Position numbers and translations under genes: made by a program. Of a stretch of 64,000 nt of DNA, positions 37,857 to 45,072 are shown piece after piece. Where the stretch lies: positions 270,685 to 334,684 of the forward strand of contig NZ_LMPF01000026.1 in assembly GCF_001424345.1 (NCBI RefSeq), in the 5' to 3' direction. Position 1 is the first letter of the stretch, and the number at the start of each line of letters is the position of its first letter. The notes beneath the pieces are model-generated. The model had not been told where the DNA came from. It was given only the letters and a program-made list of their open reading frames with translations, and searched no databases. The DNA is from Burkholderia sp. Leaf177. GTDB lineage: Bacteria; Pseudomonadota; Gammaproteobacteria; Burkholderiales; Burkholderiaceae.

Positions 37857-38762
37857 CTACTGTCGATTACGCATCGCTCGCGGTGAATCCGTCATGACCG
37901 CGTCGATTCCCAACTTCGACGCGGTTGCATACGCTTCAGCCGAGTCCACGCCGAATGCGACGATCTTCACGTCGCCGTTCGTCTTGAAGCATTTCACGGC
38001 GGCTGGCGTCCACCATTTTGCATCGACCTTCGACACGCCGGTCCCAAGCGTAAAGCGCTCGATCACCTCGACTTGCCTATGCAACTCGATACCGACCCAG
38101 CTTCCGGCTGGCGGCGGGTTATCGCAGGTGCCGCCAAGCGAAAGATCCAGCAGACGATCACGCGTTGCATCGCGCGTTTCAAACACCTGCGCTTTTGGAT
38201 ACGCCTTCATGAGCTGGATGGCTTCGGCGTCGGTGGAATACAGACGCACCCGCGACCACGCGTTCGACTCGTCGAGAATTCGCGCGACGGCTGCCACTAG
38301 CGGCGCCGCCGGCGTCTGTTTCATATCGAGCATGATCGGCACGTTGGCGGGTACGGCCTGCAATGCTTCCCGCAACGTGGGAATACGCAGCCGCTTGTCG
38401 CGATACGGATAATTTATTTGTCCCGATGCATCTTTTACTTCGAAAGAATAACCGGCGTTGAGTTGCTCGATATCGCCCAGCGTGAACTCATCAATACGTC
38501 CATGCGCTTCTGTCAGCGCGCCAAGATCGCCCGGACGATAAAGCACCGGAACGCGGTCTTTTGTCACCTGGACCGTCATCCATAGCGCGTCGGCGCCGTT
38601 GTCTAGCGCAGTGCGAAATGCCAGCAAGGTGTTCTCGGGTGTATCGCCGGTACCGCCACGATGCGCGATGATCAACGGATCTGCGAACGCCGACGTCGCA
38701 GGCAACGCTACAAGCATGCAAAGCGATGCTGCGTTGAGAATTCTGAAAATGCCCGATGTCAT
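37857..38762 (-). CDS. GDPD-like exported protein lacking catalytic residues
   Basis: A 301-residue protein with a signal peptide (residues 1-27, ending AFA) and a glycerophosphodiester phosphodiesterase barrel. The first motif is intact (IAHRGG with H34, and PENT with E43). The second motif is not: where active enzymes have E-x-D and then H-D, this protein has W61-M-T63 and R76-P (ALWMTVQVTKDRVPVLYRP). Metal-binding Glu/Asp and the acid His are thus missing, so classical GDPD activity is unlikely. Later parts (TLREALQAVP, MLDMKQ) fit the fold. It might bind a ligand or use other residues. Start ATG fits the signal peptide. Confidence 0.82.
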   Translation of the reverse strand: MTSGIFRILNAASLCMLVALPATSAFADPLIIAHRGGTGDTPENTLLAFRTALDNGADALWMTVQVTKDRVPVLYRPGDLGALTEAHGRIDEFTLGDIEQLNAGYSFEVKDASGQINYPYRDKRLRIPTLREALQAVPANVPIMLDMKQTPAAPLVAAVARILDESNAWSRVRLYSTDAEAIQLMKAYPKAQVFETRDATRDRLLDLSLGGTCDNPPPAGSWVGIELHRQVEVIERFTLGTGVSKVDAKWWTPAAVKCFKTNGDVKIVAFGVDSAEAYATASKLGIDAVMTDSPRAMRNRQ

Positions 38763-38880
38763 TGGTTTGCCATCCAGATCAATTGCCAGGTTTGAACCGC
38801 CGATACTATATCTGCTCCGTTACGGTAACCGGTCGATCGCGTAGACTGTCCGGTCTCCCGGAACAGCAGGCAGCTTCTAG

Positions 38881-39696
38881 ATGAACGTTGGTCTTTTCAC
38901 ATTACCCATTGCGCCGCTTATTTTCTTTGTCAGTGTCGTCGCTGCACTCTTCACCGGATGGATCTTTCGCAAAGGTCGTGCGGATGTCGACGGGGTGATT
39001 TTTTCCAGCGTCTTCATCGGGCTGATCGTTGCGCGCCTTTCGTTCGCGTTGCACTATCTGCCCGCATATAAAGACAACTGGTGGAAGATCCTCGATTACC
39101 GCGATCAGGGATTTGACCCGGTTCCGGGCCTGGTCGTTGGAGCGTGCGTGGTGATGTGGTTCATCGTTCGCCGGCGGCTCATGCGCGTGCCGCTGTTGGC
39201 TGCGGTCTTCGCGGGTGCTGTGGTATGGAGCGGCGCTAGCGCAGCAATGAATTTTTCACGCACGCCTCAGAACATTCCGGCCGTATCGTTGCTGGATCTG
39301 GAAGGCGTGCAGCAAGCGCTTTCGAAGGCTAACGGCCGTCCCGTCGTAGTGAATCTTTGGGCGACATGGTGTCCGCCGTGTCAGGCGGAAATGCCGGTTC
39401 TGGAAGAGGCGCAGAAGAATCTGCCGGGCATCGATATCGTGTTCGTCAATCAAGGCGAGACGCGCGACACGGTTAGCAATTATTTGAATTCGCACGATAT
39501 CAGAATCGAGAACGCGCTCCTCGATCCACGCCTGATCGTGGCAAGGGCCGTTGAGGCAAAGGCCTATCCAACAACGCTTTTCTACGACGCTCAAGGGCGT
39601 CTCATATCGGCGCATCTCGGCCAGTTTTCGCGAGCAACGTTCACGCAAGCCATAGAGCGTTTCTATCCGGACATTGCAACAGGGCTTGCGCAATAA
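38881..39696 (+). CDS. membrane-anchored thioredoxin-like protein (Lgt-like membrane part)
   Basis: A 271-residue fusion. The first 125 residues contain about four membrane helices (LPIAPLIFFVSVVAALFTGW, FIGLIVARLSFALHYL) resembling the N-terminal half of prolipoprotein diacylglyceryl transferase (Lgt). The rest is a TlpA/ResA-type thioredoxin domain with WCPPC at residues 163-167 and the cis-Pro region AYPTTLF. It probably reduces disulfides in the periplasm. The Lgt-like part lacks the Lgt catalytic half. It is followed 31 bp later by the MEKHLA gene. Confidence 0.82.
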   Translation: MNVGLFTLPIAPLIFFVSVVAALFTGWIFRKGRADVDGVIFSSVFIGLIVARLSFALHYLPAYKDNWWKILDYRDQGFDPVPGLVVGACVVMWFIVRRRLMRVPLLAAVFAGAVVWSGASAAMNFSRTPQNIPAVSLLDLEGVQQALSKANGRPVVVNLWATWCPPCQAEMPVLEEAQKNLPGIDIVFVNQGETRDTVSNYLNSHDIRIENALLDPRLIVARAVEAKAYPTTLFYDAQGRLISAHLGQFSRATFTQAIERFYPDIATGLAQ

Positions 39697-39727
39697 TATC
39701 GGCGGAAATTCTTAACGGACTGAACAC

Positions 39728-40189
39728 ATGACAACGTCGTTGGCGCTCGATAAAGATTTTTGCAAGCTGCTCGTAAGTAGTCATCTTCGCGTTGTTGGTA
39801 CGCCGTTGATCGATCAGGAGAACCTGCAAGCCGATGCCGCGCAATGGTTATACGAGGACGCGCCGTTTTGCGTGGTTGCGCATAACACGGATGCCGATCC
39901 GCGCTTCGTGTACGCCAATCGCGCGGCACAAAAATGCTTCGAATACACGTGGAGCGAATTCACGGAGTTGCGCTCGCGTTTGTCGGCTGAACATCCCAAT
40001 CGCGATGAGCGCGATGCGTTGCTGGAATCGGTGCGAACGAAAGGTTATGCGAGCGGGTATCGCGGCCTTCGTATTGCAAAGTCGGGAAGGCGTTTCTGGA
40101 TCGAAGACGTGACGGTCTGGAACCTGATTGACGACGACGGTGTGTATCGCGGACAAGCGGCGACTTATCGTCAATGGAAGGATGTTTAA
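39728..40189 (+). CDS. MEKHLA-domain (PAS-like) protein
   Basis: A 153-residue soluble protein made almost entirely of a PAS-like MEKHLA domain: LYEDAPFCVVAHNTDADPRF, YANRAAQKCFEYTW, SRLSAEHPNRDERDALL and RRFWIEDVTVWNL are the conserved blocks. In plants the domain closes HD-ZIP III regulators; in bacteria its role is unknown. No output domain is present. It probably shares an mRNA with the thioredoxin-like gene. Confidence 0.85.
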   Translation: MTTSLALDKDFCKLLVSSHLRVVGTPLIDQENLQADAAQWLYEDAPFCVVAHNTDADPRFVYANRAAQKCFEYTWSEFTELRSRLSAEHPNRDERDALLESVRTKGYASGYRGLRIAKSGRRFWIEDVTVWNLIDDDGVYRGQAATYRQWKDV

Positions 40190-40214
40190 ATGCGCATCGC
40201 AGCGCCGGCAAGCA

Positions 40215-40541
40215 CTAGGCTTTGACAAAGGCCGAATGGGTTTTCTTTTTTAACCACGCGCTCAAGTTTTCTATCGATCTATTTATAACGTGGTCGCTTG
40301 TTAGAACGCCCACAGTTGTAGTCTCTCCGATCACGTCGATCTCGACCCACGCGTTGCAGGAAAACACATGCGCATCGCCCGCGTTTAGATCGACGCGAAA
40401 TAGTGGCGACAACTCCATCAGCCAGTCGAGCGACGGGTCGCGATAGATCAAGCGAAGCGCGCCATCGATTGCAATGAATTGCGTTCCCGCGCGTTGATGG
40501 CTGGCGTGGATCTGACCCGGATGCAAACAGATGGTTTTCAT
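40215..40541 (-). CDS. small hypothetical protein, possibly DUF2917-like
   Basis: A 108-residue soluble protein without signal peptide. It starts MKTICLHPGQIHASHQ and contains the short beta-rich segments GTQFIAIDGALRLIYRD and GDAHVFSCNAWVEI, which loosely recall DUF2917 proteins. The assignment is weak. It is divergent from a MocR regulator, which suggests it is the regulated partner. The longer upstream frame has no ribosome-binding site and crosses the promoter. Confidence 0.6.
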   Translation of the reverse strand: MKTICLHPGQIHASHQRAGTQFIAIDGALRLIYRDPSLDWLMELSPLFRVDLNAGDAHVFSCNAWVEIDVIGETTTVGVLTSDHVINRSIENLSAWLKKKTHSAFVKA

Positions 40542-40602
40542 AACAGACGCTCGCTGACAGGTTTGAACATGCCTCAAGCTTATTTCCGGTCGCGATTGGG
40601 CG

Positions 40603-40685
40603 ACAGATTCAGCACGGTAGAATCTGTTACGCAACAGATCGGCGATTCCTGATCTGTATCCGTTCATTCCTGGCGCGTCTGTATC
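40603..40685. promoter_or_regulatory. cluster of ATCTGT half-sites upstream of a MocR gene
   Basis: A perfect 7-bp palindrome ATCTGTT-ACGC-AACAGAT lies at 40622-40639. Further related words are ACAGAT at 40603-40608, ATCTGTATC at 40652-40660 and GTCTGTATC at 40677-40685. The cluster sits in the 179-bp divergent promoter and fits the multiple direct-repeat sites used by MocR proteins. Confidence 0.55.
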
Positions 40686-40720
40686 TGGCGCGCGAACTTG
40701 CGCACAGGCAGCATTGCCAA

Positions 40721-42196
40721 ATGACCGCATCTTCTGACACCTTGCCGCGCGACCTTCCAATGGCAGGCGAACCGCTCTACGAACGCCTTGCCGAGCACTA
40801 CAGGCGGGTGATTACATCCGGGACATTGGCCCCTGGCGATCGCATGCCGTCGGTGCGCGTGCTGATGACGCGGCACCACGTCAGTCTCTCCACCGCGCTT
40901 CAAGTGTTCCGCAGGCTTGAGGACGCGGGCTGGCTGCAAGCAAAGCCGCGCTCGGGATATTTCGTGCGGAAGCGGACTATTGTGCAACTGCCTTGCGTCG
41001 ATGAACCCGCGAATTCATCGCCGCCTGGCGAGGCGCAGTTTGTCGGATTGCATGAATCGATCTCGAAAGTCATCGCATTAGCCCAGCAATATCCTGATGC
41101 GTTGAATCTGGGCGGTGCGACTGCGGCCGCTTCGCTTTATCCAACGGCGCGACTGCAAGCGCTCACCATAAAACTCTTGCGGCAAAAACCGACGCTGCTT
41201 ACCGAGTCCGGGCGCGACTCTGGCGGTGCGTCGTTCAGGCAAGCGGTTGCCAAGAGAGCACTGTCCGCCGGTGTCACGGTCTCGCCCGAAGAAGTGGTCG
41301 TCACAAATGGCGGAGTTGAAGCCGTGAATCTGGCGCTGCGTGCAGTCACGCAAGCGGGCGATACAGTTGCTATCGAGTCCCCGGCGTTCTTTGGTGTCTT
41401 GCAGATCATCGAAAGCCTTGGGCTCCGTGCGCTGGAAATTTCGACTAGCCCGTCGACGGGGATTTCCATCGAAGCATTGGAAATGGCTTTTCGCGCTTAT
41501 GGAAACATCAAGGCGCTAGTTGTCGTGCCGCATTTGCAGAATCCGCTTGGGTGCAACATGCCCGACGAACGCAAGGCCGAACTCGTTCGGCTATGCGCGC
41601 AGCACAACGTGGCGCTAATTGAAGACGATCCTTACCGCGAACTACTCGATAAACCCGATCAGCACAAACCTCTGAAAGCGTGGGACAAGGACGGCGGTGT
41701 TATCCATTGTGTGTCGCTGAACAAGGTGCTGGCGCCTGGACTGCGGCTTGGATGGATGTCTGCCGGCCGATGGCATGCGCGCGTCAAGATGCTGAAATTC
41801 GCGCAGAGCCGGAACAACGAAAATTTGTCCCAGCTGGTTGCCGCGGAGTTTATAAACTCGGGGGCTTATGACCGGCATCTATTCCAGATGCGTGAACGCT
41901 TGCTGACTCAGCGTACAGCAACCGCTGAAGCGATCGCACGATATTTTCCGCCGGGGACGCGGCTTAGTGCGCCAGCGGGCGGCGTATTGCTTTGGGTGGA
42001 ATTGCCTGAGGAAACAAATTCGGAACGCCTCTTCGAAGCCGCGCTTGCGGAGGGAATTCGCATTGCGCCGGGGACCATATTTTCGAACTCGCGGCGGTTT
42101 GCATCGTTTATTCGGCTGAGCTGTCCGCAACCTTTCGATCAAACCCTCGACGATGCATTCCAGCAACTCGGACGACTGGCGCTCGTGGCGCGCTAA
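40721..42196 (+). CDS. MocR-type GntR/aminotransferase regulator or aminotransferase
   Basis: A 491-residue fusion of a GntR winged helix (residues about 20-88; LAPGDRMPSVRVLMTRHHVS and KPRSGYFVRK) and a fold-type-I aminotransferase domain. PLP residues are visible: NGGVEAVNLALRAV, PHLQNPLG, ALIEDDPYREL and VSLNKVLAPGLRLGW with the Schiff-base Lys. The usual S-x-S-K is S-L-N-K here. It is probably a PLP-responsive regulator of itself and the divergent 108-residue protein. The two MocR proteins of the window are not close copies. Confidence 0.86.
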   Translation: MTASSDTLPRDLPMAGEPLYERLAEHYRRVITSGTLAPGDRMPSVRVLMTRHHVSLSTALQVFRRLEDAGWLQAKPRSGYFVRKRTIVQLPCVDEPANSSPPGEAQFVGLHESISKVIALAQQYPDALNLGGATAAASLYPTARLQALTIKLLRQKPTLLTESGRDSGGASFRQAVAKRALSAGVTVSPEEVVVTNGGVEAVNLALRAVTQAGDTVAIESPAFFGVLQIIESLGLRALEISTSPSTGISIEALEMAFRAYGNIKALVVVPHLQNPLGCNMPDERKAELVRLCAQHNVALIEDDPYRELLDKPDQHKPLKAWDKDGGVIHCVSLNKVLAPGLRLGWMSAGRWHARVKMLKFAQSRNNENLSQLVAAEFINSGAYDRHLFQMRERLLTQRTATAEAIARYFPPGTRLSAPAGGVLLWVELPEETNSERLFEAALAEGIRIAPGTIFSNSRRFASFIRLSCPQPFDQTLDDAFQQLGRLALVAR

Positions 42197-42220
42197 TGCA
42201 CACGGCCTTTAAGATTAAGG

Positions 42221-42250
42221 TTGACTTGTCGTTTGGCGACTGCCTAAAAT
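42221..42250 (+). promoter_or_regulatory. sigma-70 promoter of mgtC leader
   Basis: TTGACT (42221-42226) and TAAAAT (42245-42250) are 18 bp apart. The expected start near 42257 gives a 5' leader of about 315 nt before mgtC. Confidence 0.65.
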
Positions 42251-42256
42251 CCGGGC

Positions 42257-42572
42257 ATCGTGAAAATTGGGGCTAAAGCCTTGGACATCTTCAGTAATCA
42301 AGCTTCGTGTTGTTTGACTGCCTGACCGGCAGGACTCCACGCTTTTATCTTAAGCCATCGTCCTGCCAGCAAGGCAGACGGTGCGCGTCGAAACACCTTC
42401 CACGTGTACCTTTTCCGCGCTTTAAGCGCGGTGCTTAGTTACGTCCGCACGAATGGTTTGCCCGTTGTCATTTGACCGTCATATGGAGTCAATACGGTGG
42501 CGCTGCGCTTGACGCCCGGCGCGCGGCGCCCGGACAAATCTACGCGAAATAACAAACTAAAGAATCGCTTTC
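42257..42572 (+). ncRNA. structured mgtC leader with mutually exclusive stems
   Basis: Four complementary segments lie in a row: CTGCC (42318-42322), GGCAG(GAC) (42328-42335), GTCCTGCC (42360-42367) and GGCAG (42373-42377). Pairings 1:2 (5 bp), 2:3 (8 bp) and 3:4 (5 bp) exclude one another, the layout of attenuators. A GTG-initiated 21-codon frame (42260-42325) ends with its stop inside the loop of stem 1:2. A further hairpin CCGCGC/GCGCGG is at 42415-42431. No T-run follows, so control could be Rho-dependent or translational. I cannot match it to a known riboswitch. Confidence 0.45.
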
Positions 42573-43277
42573 ATGTTGAATTATCTTCTTCCTCTTTTAG
42601 CCGCATTGGCGTGTGGAATCGGCATTGGTCTCGAGCGACAAATGCGTCAGCGCACCGCCGGTTTGCGCACCATCACGCTTGTCACGTGCGGCGCATGCCT
42701 GTTCGTTTTGCTCGGCGCAATGACCGGTAACGGCACCACCACGCTTACGCAAATCGCTGCATACGTGGTGTCGGGCGTCGGTTTCCTTGGCGGCGGTGTC
42801 ATCATGCGGGAGCAGGGCGCCATTCAAGGCATCAATACAGCAGCCACCTTATGGTGTTCCGCCGCAGTCGGTGTGCTTTGCGGAGCCGGCCATTACGGTC
42901 CTGCGCTGGCCGGAACGGCGGTGATCCTGTTCATCAATACCGTATTGCGAGAGGTCGGCCGTGCAATCAATACCGCGCCTGTGGCATCCGCCGACCTGCT
43001 GCGCAAATATGTGCTGACCGTCGTGTGCCGCGAGCAGGACGAGGTGAATGTTCGCGCGCTTATCACCAATTCCATGGTGTCCGCGCCGTTGTCGTTCCAG
43101 GGACTAAGCAGCCGCGATATGAACGATGAATCGAACCGCGTTGAAGTCATCGCGACGCTCGAGACGCATCCACGGTATCAATCGAAAGTAGAAGCGGTTG
43201 CGAGCAGGCTTAGCATGGACAAAGGTGTATCGAGTGTGAGTTGGGCAGGACTCGATACGGTCGCCGTGCCCGACTGA
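42573..43277 (+). CDS. mgtC: MgtC/SapB family membrane protein
   Basis: A 234-residue protein. The first 140 residues carry about four or five helices with the MgtC signatures GIGLERQMRQRTAGLRT and VSGVGFLGGGVIMREQG, then GINTAATLWCSAAVGVLCG. The C-terminal 80 residues form a soluble ACT-like domain. MgtC proteins support growth in low magnesium and survival in macrophages or plants by affecting the ATP synthase and cation balance. It is preceded by a long leader, as in other bacteria where mgtC is controlled by its leader RNA. Confidence 0.92.
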   Translation: MLNYLLPLLAALACGIGIGLERQMRQRTAGLRTITLVTCGACLFVLLGAMTGNGTTTLTQIAAYVVSGVGFLGGGVIMREQGAIQGINTAATLWCSAAVGVLCGAGHYGPALAGTAVILFINTVLREVGRAINTAPVASADLLRKYVLTVVCREQDEVNVRALITNSMVSAPLSFQGLSSRDMNDESNRVEVIATLETHPRYQSKVEAVASRLSMDKGVSSVSWAGLDTVAVPD

Positions 43278-43311
43278 TCAAAACACGGCATTTACGGAAT
43301 GGGTTTTGAAA

Positions 43312-43393
43312 GAATGGACCGGTACCATTCGCCATGCAACGTCTCAGCGGGGATGTCTCTGTGACGTGCGGGCGCTGAATTGTCTCGAGCGCC
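43312..43393 (+). other. two hairpins downstream of mgtC
   Basis: An inverted repeat GAATGG/CCATTC (43312-43330) and a GGCGCT/AGCGCC stem (43371-43393) lie between mgtC and the small membrane-protein frame. Neither has a T-run. They may end or stabilise the mgtC mRNA. Confidence 0.35.
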
Positions 43394-43417
43394 GCCTCAC
43401 ATTCTTCAAGGTTGCGA

Positions 43418-43534
43418 ATGAGCACTTACGTGTTGCTGGGTTGCGGTTTTGGAATCGGATTGGCAATTGCGATCTGGGGCATATTCGACGCACGCAAACA
43501 TTCAAGGCGTGAACCAGCGGACCCCAGGCGCTGA
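43418..43534 (+). CDS. candidate 38-residue single-span membrane protein
   Basis: A short frame starting with ATG, with AAGG six bases upstream. The product begins MSTYVLLGCGFGIG and has one hydrophobic helix (about residues 5-23, ending AIAIWGIF) followed by a basic tail ARKHSRR. The helix plus positive tail matches small bacterial inner-membrane proteins. It lies 140 bp behind mgtC, which could mean a functional link, as known for small regulators of MgtC/MgtA. No homologue can be checked here. Confidence 0.4.
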   Translation: MSTYVLLGCGFGIGLAIAIWGIFDARKHSRREPADPRR

Positions 43535-43619
43535 GGTGTTGTCGATCCGCCGCTTGGCAATACATTGTGCTTACAAGACGTTTGTTTGGAGCCTTCAATC
43601 GGCCATACATGACGAGCTT

Positions 43620-43645
43620 GTCATTTTGGCGTCAGCTTTAGGTCA
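43620..43645 (+). promoter_or_regulatory. three GTCA direct repeats at 11-bp spacing
   Basis: GTCA occurs at 43620-43623, 43631-43634 and 43642-43645, exactly one helical turn apart, with T-rich spacers. This is the layout of OmpR/PhoB-family boxes. A CAGAAT hexamer at 43658-43663 could be the -10 of the DUF4148 gene 115 bp downstream. Confidence 0.4.
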
Positions 43646-43759
43646 GCACAGATCCCTCAGAATTGCGTCATGGTCATCGCCTGTTGATTAACGGATGACC
43701 ATGGGCTTCATTCATGCCGAGCGAAGCCGATGTTTTATTTCGCATAGAGGCAGACCATC

Positions 43760-44041
43760 ATGAAAGCATTCATCTATACAACGCTGGCTGTTGCATTGGC
43801 TACGCCCGTCATTTCATTTGCGCAAACGGCCGAACCCGTCACGCGCGCAGAAGTACGCGCCGACCTGGTCCAGCTCGAAAACGCGGGTTATCGCCCGGTT
43901 TCGCAAGACGCTACGTACCCTTCGGATATCCAGGCCGCCGAAGCGCGCGTACATTCCGGCAGCGGCGCCAGTGCATATGGTGGCGTGCCGGACACGGGAA
44001 CGTCCATATCTCCGGCTAGCAAGGCCGCCGTCGATCATTGA
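43760..44041 (+). CDS. DUF4148 exported protein
   Basis: A 93-residue protein with a signal peptide (residues 1-22, ending SFAQ) and the DUF4148 core PVTRAEVRADLVQLENAGY followed by TYPSDIQAAEARV. These small periplasmic proteins are abundant in Burkholderia and relatives; function unknown. A GAGG site precedes the ATG. It is convergent with glpF. Confidence 0.92.
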   Translation: MKAFIYTTLAVALATPVISFAQTAEPVTRAEVRADLVQLENAGYRPVSQDATYPSDIQAAEARVHSGSGASAYGGVPDTGTSISPASKAAVDH

Positions 44042-44077
44042 TTGAATTAGCTCGAATCGGCTTGGATCGGTTGAGGC

Positions 44078-44105
44078 GGCGCCAAACGAAGCGACCTTCG
44101 GCGCC
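44078..44105. terminator. hairpin between convergent DUF4148 and glpF genes
   Basis: A stem with 5 + 5 bp (GGCGC/GCGCC and CGAAG/CTTCG, separated by a CAAA bulge) lies in the 90-bp gap between the two gene ends. No T-run follows on either strand. Confidence 0.4.
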
Positions 44106-44131
44106 TGACGGCCAAAGCGTTCAGGACGCGC

Positions 44132-44998
44132 TCAAGTGCGTTGTCCTTGCGCACGCGCGCTGCTGTGTTCGTCGGAGGGAATGGCTTTCGCTTTTGCCCT
44201 GGCGGGCAAGAAGGGAAAAATCAACAACTGATAAGCCCCGCCGCCAATCACACCACCGAGCAACGGCGCAGCCACGGGTATCCACCAGTAGTTATCGGGT
44301 GCAGGCAGCGCCGACGATCCCCAGCCCGCAAAGTAAGCAAATATCCGCGGACCGAGATCGCGCGCCGGGTTCATGGCCCATGCTTCGAGATATCCCATCG
44401 ATGAACCCAGGATCGCCACCAGCAAGCCGATCATGAGCGCGCCCGAATTCGCCTGGGGCGCCATTTCGTTGAACTGTTCGGTGATTGCGAAAATGCCGAA
44501 CAGCAGAAGCGCGGTGAGAATGACTTCATTCGAGAACGCGTGCATGGGCGTGACCGCCAAACCCGGATGCGTGAAGAACACACCAGCGGCGCCTCCTTCC
44601 GCGCGTGTCAGATGATGCGTCAGGTTGTAGTGATCGATGACCGGACCGAACAACGCATACACGATCACCGCGCCCAAAATGCCGCCAAGCAGTTGCGCTG
44701 CCCAATAAGGCAAGACCTTCTTCCAGGAGAACCCGCGGAACATCGCAAGCGCCAGCGTGACGGCGGGATTCGCATGCGTGCCGGAGATGGAACCGGTTAT
44801 ATAGATGGCAAGCGTAACTGCCAATCCCCAAGAGATGCAGACGCCCCAATATGCGTTCGCATAGGGGCTGGGATCGTAGAGGGTGTACATGCATGCAACG
44901 GAATCGCCAAACGCGATAATGATAAAAACCGCGACGGCCTCGGAGATTAGTTCTCCGATGAATTGTTTTTTGGTGAAGGGTACGGCAGTAGAAGACAC
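44132..44998 (-). CDS. glpF: glycerol uptake facilitator (aquaglyceroporin)
   Basis: A 288-residue MIP-family channel with six helices and the two half-membrane motifs HANPAVT and MNPARDLGPR. The Asp after the second NPAR is the mark of glycerol-conducting members. It admits glycerol to the cytoplasm, where glycerol kinase, encoded just upstream on the same strand, traps it. The start is GTG at 44998, with GGAG 10 bp before it. The C-terminal tail is charged and disordered. E. coli GlpF has 281 residues. Confidence 0.94.
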   Translation of the reverse strand: MSSTAVPFTKKQFIGELISEAVAVFIIIAFGDSVACMYTLYDPSPYANAYWGVCISWGLAVTLAIYITGSISGTHANPAVTLALAMFRGFSWKKVLPYWAAQLLGGILGAVIVYALFGPVIDHYNLTHHLTRAEGGAAGVFFTHPGLAVTPMHAFSNEVILTALLLFGIFAITEQFNEMAPQANSGALMIGLLVAILGSSMGYLEAWAMNPARDLGPRIFAYFAGWGSSALPAPDNYWWIPVAAPLLGGVIGGGAYQLLIFPFLPARAKAKAIPSDEHSSARAQGQRT

Positions 44999-45039
44999 TA
45001 AAAAATTGCTCCGGGAAGATAAAATAGAGAAGCTGATAT

Positions 45040-45060
45040 CCGGGTGATTTGCTCACCCGG
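45040..45060 (-). other. intercistronic hairpin between glpK and glpF
   Basis: A perfect 8-bp stem CCGGGTGA/TCACCCGG with a 5-nt loop lies directly after the glpK stop and before the glpF ribosome-binding site. There is no T-run, so it may be a partial terminator or an mRNA-stabilising element that sets the ratio of the two proteins. Confidence 0.55.
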
Positions 45061-45072
45061 AACAATGCAGGA

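Noticed and set aside
42257..42572. mgtC leader as a yybP-ykoY manganese riboswitch or Mg2+ M-box
   Set aside because: The hallmark GGGGAGUAG loop of yybP-ykoY and the conserved M-box cores are not found; only the general stem layout is similar.
43449..43691. 80-codon frame between mgtC and the DUF4148 gene
   Set aside because: Runs through the GTCA repeat region and has no ribosome-binding site; the 38-codon frame nearby is the better candidate.
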